Source: Sulfurimonas sp.
Lineage (GTDB): Bacteria > Campylobacterota > Campylobacteria > Campylobacterales > Sulfurimonadaceae
Length of the DNA: 5,958 nt
Reading direction: 5' to 3'
NCBI GenBank assembly: GCA_027066935.1
Contig: JAMOMX010000423.1
Coordinates: 1 to 5,958 of the forward strand
A program made the position numbers and the translations under genes. Under the pieces are notes generated by a model that was not told the origin of the DNA, searched no databases, and was given only the letters and a program-made list of their open reading frames with translations. This document shows positions 1 to 5,958 of this stretch, piece by piece. How positions within the stretch are numbered: the stretch's first letter is position 1; the number at the start of each line of letters is the position of its first letter.

Positions 1-65
1 TTTTATCTCCCAAATCAAAATATCTTGTCATAATAACCTAATATAACCATTAAAAAAGAGATAAT

Positions 66-659
66 ATGAACTTTACATTTTTAGAGGTCACAAATTGTGA
101 TATGTTGGAAAAGGTGTTTGAATTTCGGTATAAAATACTTTTAGAAATATATCCAGAGTATATAGAAAAATCATTTCTTAAAGACAACAAAGATAGTGAT
201 AAATATGACCTTTATTCAATTCACTTTGCAGCGTTAGATGAAGATGGTGAGGTTTGTGCAACAGTAAGATTAATATACAATTCACCAATTGGATACCCAA
301 CAGAGAATGGTATGATTTTTGATAAAGATATGTTTGATAGAGATAAACTTGGAGAGATGTCAAGAATCTTTATTGATACTAAATATAGAAATATGAAAAA
401 TACAAAAATAATAATAGAGCAATTAAAAAAAATGTCATATTTTAAAATGATAGATTTAGGTATAGCGTATTCGTATGGCTCGCTTGAAACAAACTTTCTA
501 AGACTGCTTAGAATTTATAAAATGTGTTATACTACCGTAGGTAAAGGGCAAGAACATGGGTATTTTGGTCTGCGCTATCCTTGTATTTTATATACAAAGC
601 AACTTGGAACTGATAATCCTGAACTTATTGAACTATGGAAAAAACATAATGAAGTATAA
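66..659 (+). CDS. LuxI-fold acyltransferase (autoinducer synthase / FeeM-like N-acyl amino acid synthase)
   Basis: A 197-residue cytoplasmic protein with no signal peptide or membrane segment. It shows the LuxI-type GNAT pattern in order: Arg21 in FEFRYK, Asp45 and Asp48 in DSDKYD, Arg68 in the strand CATVRL, then Glu97, Ser99 and Arg100 in GEMSRIFID. As I recall EsaI/LuxI, these match most of the nearly invariant active-site residues in identity and spacing, and the length fits that family. The conserved Trp of true AHL synthases is not evident. The C-terminal stretch around GLRYPCILY resembles FeeM-like or PEP-CTERM-associated acyltransferases. The likely reaction is transfer of a fatty acyl group from acyl-ACP to an amino-acid-like acceptor; the acceptor cannot be read from sequence. 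The start ATG follows AAAGAG (55-60) by 5 bases. Its last 11 bases overlap the receptor gene, so the two are probably translated together. A plain GNAT acetyltransferase is the main alternative. Confidence 0.78.
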   Translation: MNFTFLEVTNCDMLEKVFEFRYKILLEIYPEYIEKSFLKDNKDSDKYDLYSIHFAALDEDGEVCATVRLIYNSPIGYPTENGMIFDKDMFDRDKLGEMSRIFIDTKYRNMKNTKIIIEQLKKMSYFKMIDLGIAYSYGSLETNFLRLLRIYKMCYTTVGKGQEHGYFGLRYPCILYTKQLGTDNPELIELWKKHNEV

Positions 660-2721
660 AATATCATCTAAATCAGCTAAACTTGGTTTTACTCTATTAA
701 CATTAATGGGCTTAAATAATTTAAATGCAAAAACGGATGACTTATTATTATCCCTATCTAGTGATATGGAACATTTTAAGGAAGTTGCAACTATTACAAA
801 ACAAAATGAACATTACCAACCATATATTGTCTCAGTATTTAATGGAAAAGAGTTAGAAAAACTAGGCATATCAAATCTCAAAGAGGCTTTAGGTTTAGTA
901 CCAGGTGTTGATATGGCAACAGATAACACAAATACTCAAACCCCTATATTTAGAGGCTCAAATCCTCTTGCATCTGGACAATCAAAACTTTTTATAGATG
1001 GTATACTTGTTAACAACCTCTTTTTTGATGCTTATACTGAATATCTTTCCTTTCCTATAGAGATGATTAAAAGAGTTGAAGTAGTTAGGGGTCCTGGTAG
1101 CAAGATAGATGGAGTTAATGCTTATGCAGGCTCCATTAATGTTATAACTTACGCAGAAGATTTTAAAGGGTTTGAATCTAATGATAAAATAATATTTAAA
1201 TATGGCTCATACGATTATAAAATGGGTGGATTTATAAAAACTTATAAGACAGATAATTTTAAGATTTTTATAGATTTTTATTATCAAAAAGATGACAAAA
1301 AACTACCAGCTGGACCAGATGGATTCTCACAAGGAATATTTGGTACTAATAATATAGCACTCTCTAAATCTGAAGATGCTCCATTATGGCTTGAAGAGTA
1401 CTCCATTGGACTCAACCTTACATATAAAAATTTTACTGTTAAAACAAGAATACTTGAACATACACAGGGTAGTGCTTATGGTATCAACCTTGCACTACCT
1501 CAAGATAATGATAAAGTTAAATTACCAAGTCAATACCTTGAATTGGGTTATAATAAAAAATTTAATAATTTAAATATTGATATAAAAGCAGGTGTAAAAT
1601 ATGATACTTTTGACTCAAAATCTAAATTAGCTCCTGATGATTTAAATCTTAGTGGTGTTATTTTTCAAGATGGGATATATGGGGAACATTTTGCTGAACA
1701 AAGAACCATATATCAATCTTCTTACCTTAAATATAGTGGAATTGATAAACATATTATAACTACTGGTTATCGTTTTATAAAAGAGCAAACTATAGATATG
1801 TCATCAAAACTCTCAAATAGACTAACAGGTGATGTCGCCCTAGTTGATTATACTGATACTTTACCATTTTTTGATGCAGATGCTGAGCGTTATACTTTTA
1901 TCTTTTCACTACAAGATGAGTATCAACTTAACAGCTCTATTGGTTTTATCTATGGCTTTAATTATGAACAAACTTCATATAAAGATGCTGGGTTTGAGCC
2001 TAGAGTCTCAATGGTTTATCAAGTAGATGCTCAAAATATTTTTAAAGCGATATATAGTCGCTCCCATAGAAATGCTTCATGGCAAGAGATGTTTACAATG
2101 AACAATCTTGCTAGAGTTGGTAGCACATCTTTAAATCCAGAAAAGGTAGATGCCTTTGAAGTTGCGTATATTAGAAAGCTTTCAAGTGATACATATATGC
2201 AATCAAATATCTTTTATCTGCTAAACAAAGATCAGATATATAACTCTTCTGATAATCCTGAATATAGAAATGTTGTAGACACTGATATATGTGGTTTTGA
2301 ACTAGAGTATAAAGGATATATTACCTCTGTAGATCAACTATACCTTAACTACTCATATATAACAGGTGTATCTAATATAACTGATGAGAACAAGAATGAG
2401 TCACTGCCTAATATTGCAAATCACCTAATTAAAGGGTATTATATTTATAACTTAAGCAGTGCTTTATCTATTAGTGGTGTTGCTAAATATGTTGGCTCTA
2501 AAGATAGGGTATCTGGAGATACGCGTGAAAAAGTAAAAGATTATTCAACTATAGACAGTTCACTTCAATATAAAAATAAAAAATATAACTATAACTTATC
2601 ATTTAGTATTAAAAATATATTTGATACAAAAGTTACATTTCCCTCTCCACCAAATACCTATGAACAAGACTACGAACAAGAGCGTAGAAACTTTTTAGTA
2701 ACACTAAAAAAGGAGTTTTAA
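649..2721 (+). CDS. TonB-dependent outer-membrane receptor
   Basis: A 690-residue receptor when started at ATG 649. The frame is open back to an ATG at 556, but that lies deep inside the acyltransferase gene and would bury the signal peptide. The 649 start has GGAA at 637-640 and yields a clear signal peptide with predicted cleavage after LNA (residue 27). The plug domain (about 55-170) shows LKEALGLVPGVD, IFRGSNP, LFIDGILVNN, IEMIKRVEVVRGPGS and YAGSINVIT. The rest is a beta-barrel of alternating aromatic strands ending in FLVTLKKEF with the C-terminal Phe typical of outer-membrane barrels. No frameshift is visible. Such receptors import siderophores, cobalamin, sugars or other ligands using TonB/ExbBD, none of which is in this window. 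The plug type (EALGLVPGV, RGPGS) is one I associate with receptors next to YfiR-like and GGDEF genes, so a sensing role is possible. The ligand is unknown. Confidence 0.93.
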   Translation: MKYKISSKSAKLGFTLLTLMGLNNLNAKTDDLLLSLSSDMEHFKEVATITKQNEHYQPYIVSVFNGKELEKLGISNLKEALGLVPGVDMATDNTNTQTPIFRGSNPLASGQSKLFIDGILVNNLFFDAYTEYLSFPIEMIKRVEVVRGPGSKIDGVNAYAGSINVITYAEDFKGFESNDKIIFKYGSYDYKMGGFIKTYKTDNFKIFIDFYYQKDDKKLPAGPDGFSQGIFGTNNIALSKSEDAPLWLEEYSIGLNLTYKNFTVKTRILEHTQGSAYGINLALPQDNDKVKLPSQYLELGYNKKFNNLNIDIKAGVKYDTFDSKSKLAPDDLNLSGVIFQDGIYGEHFAEQRTIYQSSYLKYSGIDKHIITTGYRFIKEQTIDMSSKLSNRLTGDVALVDYTDTLPFFDADAERYTFIFSLQDEYQLNSSIGFIYGFNYEQTSYKDAGFEPRVSMVYQVDAQNIFKAIYSRSHRNASWQEMFTMNNLARVGSTSLNPEKVDAFEVAYIRKLSSDTYMQSNIFYLLNKDQIYNSSDNPEYRNVVDTDICGFELEYKGYITSVDQLYLNYSYITGVSNITDENKNESLPNIANHLIKGYYIYNLSSALSISGVAKYVGSKDRVSGDTREKVKDYSTIDSSLQYKNKKYNYNLSFSIKNIFDTKVTFPSPPNTYEQDYEQERRNFLVTLKKEF
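2711..2715 (+). promoter_or_regulatory. Ribosome binding site AGGAG deciding a non-AUG start
   Basis: AGGAG, preceded by a run of A, lies within the last codons of the receptor gene. It sits 6 bases before ATT at 2722, which is ideal spacing. No ATG, GTG or TTG occurs in frame near it. It is therefore the main evidence that translation of the YfiR-like gene begins at ATT 2722 rather than at TTG 2830, which has no comparable site (only AAAATAATA directly upstream). Confidence 0.7.
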
Positions 2722-3255
2722 ATTAAAAAATTAATCCTTCTATTTTTAATTTTTGTTACCTTAGTATATGGTCATAGCTATGATCATCTCCTATTAAAAG
2801 CACAAGCTTCTATTTTTCCTAAAATAATATTGCTTGATAAGAAGCTTGATGAGAAACTAATTGATGGCAAAATAATCTATACTATTGCTTATGAAGAAGA
2901 AGATTATCCTACAGCTGTAGATATAACTAAATATATAGAAACAAACTATAAAGAGCATTTTGATGAGTATAGTTATGTAGTCAATTTAGTAGCGTTTTCT
3001 GACTTGTCATGCGACATAAACACAACTGTAATATATGCATTAAATTCAGATGGTGGAATTAATAAAGTTGCAAATATTGCAAAACGAAATGGAATCATAT
3101 CATTTGCGTATGATATAAATAATTTAAAAAACGGACTTCTATTCTCTTTGGCACTAGAAAAGACAACTGTTCTTTATCTAAATAAAGAGAACCTATACAC
3201 TGAAAATATAGATTTTGTTGATTCTTTATTGCAGATGGTAAACTTTATTGACTAA
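2722..3255 (+). CDS. Secreted YfiR-like (DUF4154-type) periplasmic protein, probable ATT start
   Basis: About 177 residues when read from ATT 2722, the codon directly after the receptor stop and in the same frame. The first residues, (M)KKLILLFLIFVTLVYG followed by HSYDH, form a textbook signal peptide with likely cleavage after Gly17. Starting at TTG 2830 gives only 141 residues, loses the export signal and cuts into the segment KAQASIFPKIILL. The mature part resembles YfiR/DUF4154 proteins: an opening helix of the LLKAQASIFPKI kind, a middle alpha/beta part with IIYTIAYEEEDYPTAV, then NGIISFAYDINNLKNG and the final VDSLLQMVNFID. In Pseudomonas, YfiR is a periplasmic repressor of the membrane diguanylate cyclase YfiN. 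Here a membrane c-di-GMP protein follows 131 bases downstream, which supports the same kind of job. Similarity was judged by eye without a profile search. A substrate-binding-like protein of another family is the alternative. Confidence 0.68.
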   Translation: MKKLILLFLIFVTLVYGHSYDHLLLKAQASIFPKIILLDKKLDEKLIDGKIIYTIAYEEEDYPTAVDITKYIETNYKEHFDEYSYVVNLVAFSDLSCDINTTVIYALNSDGGINKVANIAKRNGIISFAYDINNLKNGLLFSLALEKTTVLYLNKENLYTENIDFVDSLLQMVNFID

Positions 3256-3290
3256 AATAATAGTAAATAACAGCAATTTCTAAATAAATG

Positions 3291-3299
3291 TGCTAGAAT
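3291..3299 (+). promoter_or_regulatory. Candidate extended -10 promoter before the GGDEF/EAL gene
   Basis: TGCTAGAAT is an extended -10 element (TG, one base, TAGAAT) in the 131-base gap. No good -35 box is found 17 bases upstream (CAGCAA), but Campylobacterota sigma-70 promoters often lack one. Transcription would start near 3306, giving a leader of about 80 bases that contains the inverted repeat at 3327-3363. The c-di-GMP gene could thus be expressed separately from the genes before it. Confidence 0.4.
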
Positions 3300-3326
3300 A
3301 CATATAGCTATGTTTACTAGTGTAGC

Positions 3327-3363
3327 TAAGTAAGTGGGCATAAATAATTTCATAACTTACTTA
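3327..3363 (+). repeat. Perfect 9-bp inverted repeat in the leader of the GGDEF/EAL gene
   Basis: TAAGTAAGT at 3327-3335 is exactly complementary to ACTTACTTA at 3355-3363, with a 19-base loop. The stem is AT-rich (two G-C pairs) and has no U-tract after it, so it is not a standard terminator. It lies 23 bases before the ATG at 3387 and could be a regulator binding site or an mRNA hairpin near the start. Just upstream, TAGCTA occurs twice (3305-3310 and 3323-3328) and ACTAGT once (3316-3321), all self-complementary. Confidence 0.5.
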
Positions 3364-3386
3364 TATAAAGATCTAGGCTTTTTAAA

Positions 3387-5333
3387 ATGAAAAAAACTTT
3401 TAAATCACTTTCCAATAAAATAGTAATCTCTATTGCTTTTATATCACTATTTGTTATATTGGTTATTTTCACAGTATTTGAAAATATAAATAAAAAAGCT
3501 TTTTATAATATTGAGATTGAAAAAGCCAACCTAATTGCAAAAACTATAGAACCACTTATAGCCCTTAACATCTACCTTGATATGAAAGATAAAATCAACC
3601 AAAGCATACTTCAACTTATAAAAAATCCAAATGTTTTAGCTGTAAAAATCATAAGAAATAACAAAATAATCAATGAAGTAAAATCTCTAGGGTTTCAAAA
3701 TGGCATTGGTGCTGCTTTTGTAGTTCAAAAAGATATTTACAAACCAAATTCTAATAAGAAAATAGGCAAACTAGTACTTGCTTATTCCAATAGAGGTTAT
3801 GTAGAGCTTATGCATAAATATACAAAAGTGATGCTTACTCTACTTTTAGTTCTTGGTATAATATTTATACTATTTAGTCTATATGTAAAAAGACTCCTTT
3901 TACCACTTCGAAAAATTGCTCAATCATTAAAAAACTACTCCCCCAACCAAGAGATAAAAATTCCATTAATATCACAAAATAATGAAATTGGATTAATTTT
4001 AAGTGCTTTAAATAGTATGCAACAAAAAATTTCTCAATATTCAAAAAAACAGCAAAACATCAATAGTTACCTTGAAGAGAAGGTTAATGAAAAAACTATA
4101 GAGCTTCGTAAACAACTCTATGTGGATGCTTTAACAGGTTTACCTAATAGACTTAGTCTTATTAATGATATTATTGGGGTTAATGATGGTGCGCTTCTAA
4201 TTATCAATATAGATGACTTCAAAGAGATAAATGATTTTTTTGGGCATGTTGCAGGTGATAATGTCTTGAAAAAAATTTCAAATAGACTAAAAAATATGTT
4301 TAGTACTAAACCATATATTGAATTAAAACGCCTATCCGGTGATGAATTTGCTCTTTTTTTCATGAAAAAACCATCACTAGATAATTTTATAAAAACTGCT
4401 AAAAAACTAGTTTTTGATATAGAAAAGATGATTTTCTTTCATGAAAACAATGAACTTGGAATAAGAGTAACAATAGGTGGTACATATCAGATTGAAAAAG
4501 CTTTAGAAAAAGCTGATATCGCTTTAAAATCAGCAAGAAAACAACAAAAATCATTTTTTCTTTATGATGAAAAACTAAACATAGAGGAGCAATACAAAGA
4601 AAACATGGATTGGGTTAATAAGCTTAAAAAAGCGATTAAGCAAGATAAGATTGTCCCATATTTTCAACCTATTTTTAATAATAAATCAAATAAAGTTGCT
4701 AGTTATGAATGTTTAATACGCTTAATTGATGATGATGGAAATGTTATTGGTCCATATAAATTTTTAAATATTGCTAAAAAAAGCAGGTTGTATAGCAAAT
4801 TAACAAAAATTATGATTAATAAAAGTTGTTCTCATTTTGAACATATTGACCATTGTTTTTCAATAAATTTATCAGTTGAAGATATTATTAATCCAAGAAT
4901 TGTAAACTACATCAAACAAAAAATTAAAAAATATAATGTTGCTAATAAAATTATCTTTGAAATATTGGAATCTGAGGGTATAGATAACTATAACGATGTT
5001 TCATTCTTTATAAATGATATGAAAAAACTTGGCTGTAAAGTAGCAATAGATGATTTTGGCTCTGGATATTCTAATTTTGAGCATCTAGTTAAGCTTAATA
5101 TTGACTATATAAAGATAGATGGTACCTTAATTAAAAATCTTGATGTAGACTTAAATGCTCAAATAGTTGTCCAAACAATTGTAGATTTTGCAAAAAAATT
5201 AGATATATTTACTGTAGCTGAATTTGTCCATAGTGCAGAGATTCTTAAAAAGGTTAAAGAGCTTAATATAGACCGTACTCAAGGGTTTTTTCTTGCTGAA
5301 CCTCTTGAGCATACAACCCACCACTTAGAATAA
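3387..5333 (+). CDS. Membrane c-di-GMP protein: periplasmic sensor, HAMP, GGDEF and EAL domains
   Basis: A 648-residue inner-membrane protein. Order: TM1 about 12-30, a periplasmic region about 31-147 resembling the CHASE8-type sensor of YfiN, TM2 about 148-167, HAMP about 168-221, a coiled coil to about 245, GGDEF about 245-395, EAL about 420-645. In the GGDEF domain DALTGLPNR (248-255 region), IND (281-283), AGD (289-291) and the signature SGDEF (317-321) are present. The first metal-binding Asp of the usual DxD is Asn274, and the RxxD inhibitory site is absent. The EAL domain appears complete: Glu441 and Arg445 in ECLIRL, Asn494 in INLS, Glu525, Asp555-Asp556 in DDFGSGYS, Lys576, Glu612 and Gln632. 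From this I infer a c-di-GMP phosphodiesterase with a regulatory or weakened GGDEF domain, though two-way activity cannot be excluded. The ATG at 3387 has only a weak AGG (3375-3377) upstream. The preceding YfiR-like protein is its likely periplasmic partner. Confidence 0.92.
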   Translation: MKKTFKSLSNKIVISIAFISLFVILVIFTVFENINKKAFYNIEIEKANLIAKTIEPLIALNIYLDMKDKINQSILQLIKNPNVLAVKIIRNNKIINEVKSLGFQNGIGAAFVVQKDIYKPNSNKKIGKLVLAYSNRGYVELMHKYTKVMLTLLLVLGIIFILFSLYVKRLLLPLRKIAQSLKNYSPNQEIKIPLISQNNEIGLILSALNSMQQKISQYSKKQQNINSYLEEKVNEKTIELRKQLYVDALTGLPNRLSLINDIIGVNDGALLIINIDDFKEINDFFGHVAGDNVLKKISNRLKNMFSTKPYIELKRLSGDEFALFFMKKPSLDNFIKTAKKLVFDIEKMIFFHENNELGIRVTIGGTYQIEKALEKADIALKSARKQQKSFFLYDEKLNIEEQYKENMDWVNKLKKAIKQDKIVPYFQPIFNNKSNKVASYECLIRLIDDDGNVIGPYKFLNIAKKSRLYSKLTKIMINKSCSHFEHIDHCFSINLSVEDIINPRIVNYIKQKIKKYNVANKIIFEILESEGIDNYNDVSFFINDMKKLGCKVAIDDFGSGYSNFEHLVKLNIDYIKIDGTLIKNLDVDLNAQIVVQTIVDFAKKLDIFTVAEFVHSAEILKKVKELNIDRTQGFFLAEPLEHTTHHLE

Positions 5334-5349
5334 GTAAGAGGGGTATGAT

Positions 5350-5379
5350 AATTTAGGAGAAGGAAACTAAATTTTTTTT
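5350..5379 (+). terminator. Weak intrinsic terminator candidate after the GGDEF/EAL gene
   Basis: AATTTAG (5350-5356) pairs with CTAAATT (5367-5373) around a 10-base loop, and a run of eight T (5372-5379) follows, partly inside the stem. The form is right for Rho-independent termination, but the stem has only one G-C pair and would be unstable. Its place 16 bases after the stop codon and before a promoter fits the end of a transcription unit. Confidence 0.4.
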
Positions 5380-5387
5380 GTAGATAA

Positions 5388-5416
5388 TTGTTATTTTATT
5401 ACAAATAATGTATACT
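5388..5416 (+). promoter_or_regulatory. Sigma-70-type promoter for the lipoprotein gene
   Basis: TTGTTA (5388-5393) and TATACT (5411-5416) are separated by 17 bases, a good match to sigma-70 boxes. A second TATACT at 5417-5422 gives an alternative -10 with 23-base spacing. The start of transcription would fall near 5423, about 28 bases before the ATG at 5451. AAAGG at 5437-5441 is the ribosome binding site. Confidence 0.55.
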
Positions 5417-5450
5417 TATACTACTTTAAACTTATAAAAGGATTTTAAAG

Positions 5451-5958
5451 ATGAAAAAATTTAGATTTTTTATACTAACAATTGTTTGTATTAGTGTCTT
5501 ATTTAGTGGTTGTAGCAGTAGTAGTGATAGCAAAAGTAAAGAGAATGAATCACAAACAATAAGTGGTACAGCTGCAAAAGGAGCAGCAATTGTGGGTGAT
5601 ATAGTTATATATGATAGCATAGGTAGTTCAATTAATGTTTTAATCAATAATGATGGTAGTTTTAGTGCCGATGTGTCTGGTATGAGTGAACCTTTTCTTC
5701 TTCAAGCTTTACCAAGTGAGATTAGCTTATCAAAAGAGTATTCATATGCTGCTAAAGCAAACACTATAGCAAACATTACACCATTATCAACACTAGCCAT
5801 ATTTTTAGCTAACAACTCTCAAAATCTTGAAACACTAGCTAGTGATTGGCAAAATAAAGCTGCTATTTTTACTCTTGAGTCGTTACAAGAAGCTCAAAAA
5901 CAAATAAATACAAACTTTAGTAATCAGTTTAGTGTTAATCATCTTAATGCAAATACAT
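5451..5958 (+). CDS. Lipoprotein with carboxypeptidase-regulatory-like beta domain (5' part; runs off the window)
   Basis: The first 169 codons of a gene still open at the right edge. The N-terminus MKKFRFFILTIVCISVLFSGC is a lipoprotein signal with lipobox FSGC and the lipidated Cys at 21, followed by a Ser-rich linker (SSSSDSKSK). Residues about 38-95 (ISGTAAKGAAIVGD through NNDGSFSADVSG to EPFLLQALP) look like a carboxypeptidase-regulatory-like beta-sandwich, the repeat type found in surface lipoproteins. TIANITPLSTLAIFLA then matches the helical segment often following this domain. It was not listed as a long open frame because it has no stop in the window. The start is set by AAAGG at 5437-5441. 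The function is unknown; a cell-surface or periplasmic structural role is inferred. It has its own promoter and no clear link to the signalling genes upstream. Confidence 0.85.
   Translation, partial: MKKFRFFILTIVCISVLFSGCSSSSDSKSKENESQTISGTAAKGAAIVGDIVIYDSIGSSINVLINNDGSFSADVSGMSEPFLLQALPSEISLSKEYSYAAKANTIANITPLSTLAIFLANNSQNLETLASDWQNKAAIFTLESLQEAQKQINTNFSNQFSVNHLNANT

Noticed and set aside
25..47. Promoter for the acyltransferase gene (TTGTCA at 25-30, TATAAC at 42-47)
   Set aside because: The spacing is only 11 bases, and the -10 box lies too close to the ribosome binding site; the gene may be transcribed from outside the window.
2719..2724. Stop-codon readthrough making a receptor-YfiR fusion, since both genes are in the same frame across TAA
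   Set aside because: A complete signal peptide follows the stop and the receptor ends in a proper C-terminal Phe barrel strand with AGGAG just before; separate initiation explains this better.
3256..3386. c-di-GMP riboswitch in the leader before the GGDEF/EAL gene
   Set aside because: I see none of the conserved GEMM-I core elements or the GC-rich paired arms expected; only AT-rich palindromes are present.
4118..4363. Open frames on the minus strand (also 178-363 and 5432-5647)
   Set aside because: They lie opposite well-supported genes, show no recognisable domains and have no ribosome binding sites of note.
5327..5338. TAAGTAAG at the end of the GGDEF/EAL gene, also present in the leader repeat at 3327-3334
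   Set aside because: An 8-base AT-rich match that includes the stop codon is expected by chance in such DNA and has no second arm.
5301..5341. CCTCTT and AAGAGG inverted repeat spanning the end of the GGDEF/EAL gene as terminator
   Set aside because: Six bases with a 29-base loop and no T-run; the hairpin at 5350-5379 is the better candidate.

Overview
The window is very AT-rich (roughly 30% GC by eye). It uses A/T-ending codons, has little intergenic space, and its four complete genes and one partial gene all read on the + strand. Base composition, the style of the c-di-GMP protein and the lipoprotein type suggest a Campylobacterota (Sulfurimonas/Sulfurovum/Arcobacter-like) chromosome. This is an inference from style; no marker gene fixes the taxon.

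Layout: (1) 66-659, a LuxI-fold/GNAT acyltransferase of the autoinducer-synthase or FeeM-like N-acyl amino acid synthase type. (2) 649-2721, a TonB-dependent outer-membrane receptor whose start overlaps the end of gene 1 by 11 bases. (3) 2722-3255, a small secreted periplasmic protein resembling YfiR (DUF4154). It starts directly after the receptor stop codon and apparently uses an ATT start codon, placed 6 bases after a good AGGAG. A conventional start (TTG at 2830) would remove its signal peptide. (4) After a 131-base gap holding a possible promoter and a perfect 9-bp inverted repeat, 3387-5333 encodes an inner-membrane protein with a periplasmic sensor, HAMP, GGDEF and EAL domains. The GGDEF domain carries a substitution at a metal ligand, while the EAL domain looks intact. 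(5) After a weak terminator and a good promoter, a lipoprotein gene begins at 5451 and runs off the right edge.

Read together, genes 1-4 look like one signalling route: a cytoplasmic enzyme that could make an acylated small molecule, an outer-membrane receptor, a YfiR-like periplasmic go-between, and a YfiN-like membrane protein that changes c-di-GMP. Receptor, YfiR-like protein and c-di-GMP enzyme side by side is a plausible known type of arrangement. The LuxI-like synthase joined to it by gene overlap is the unusual part and the best candidate here for a new system. Whether the receptor recognises the product of gene 1 is speculation. The lipoprotein at the right end is probably a separate transcription unit.
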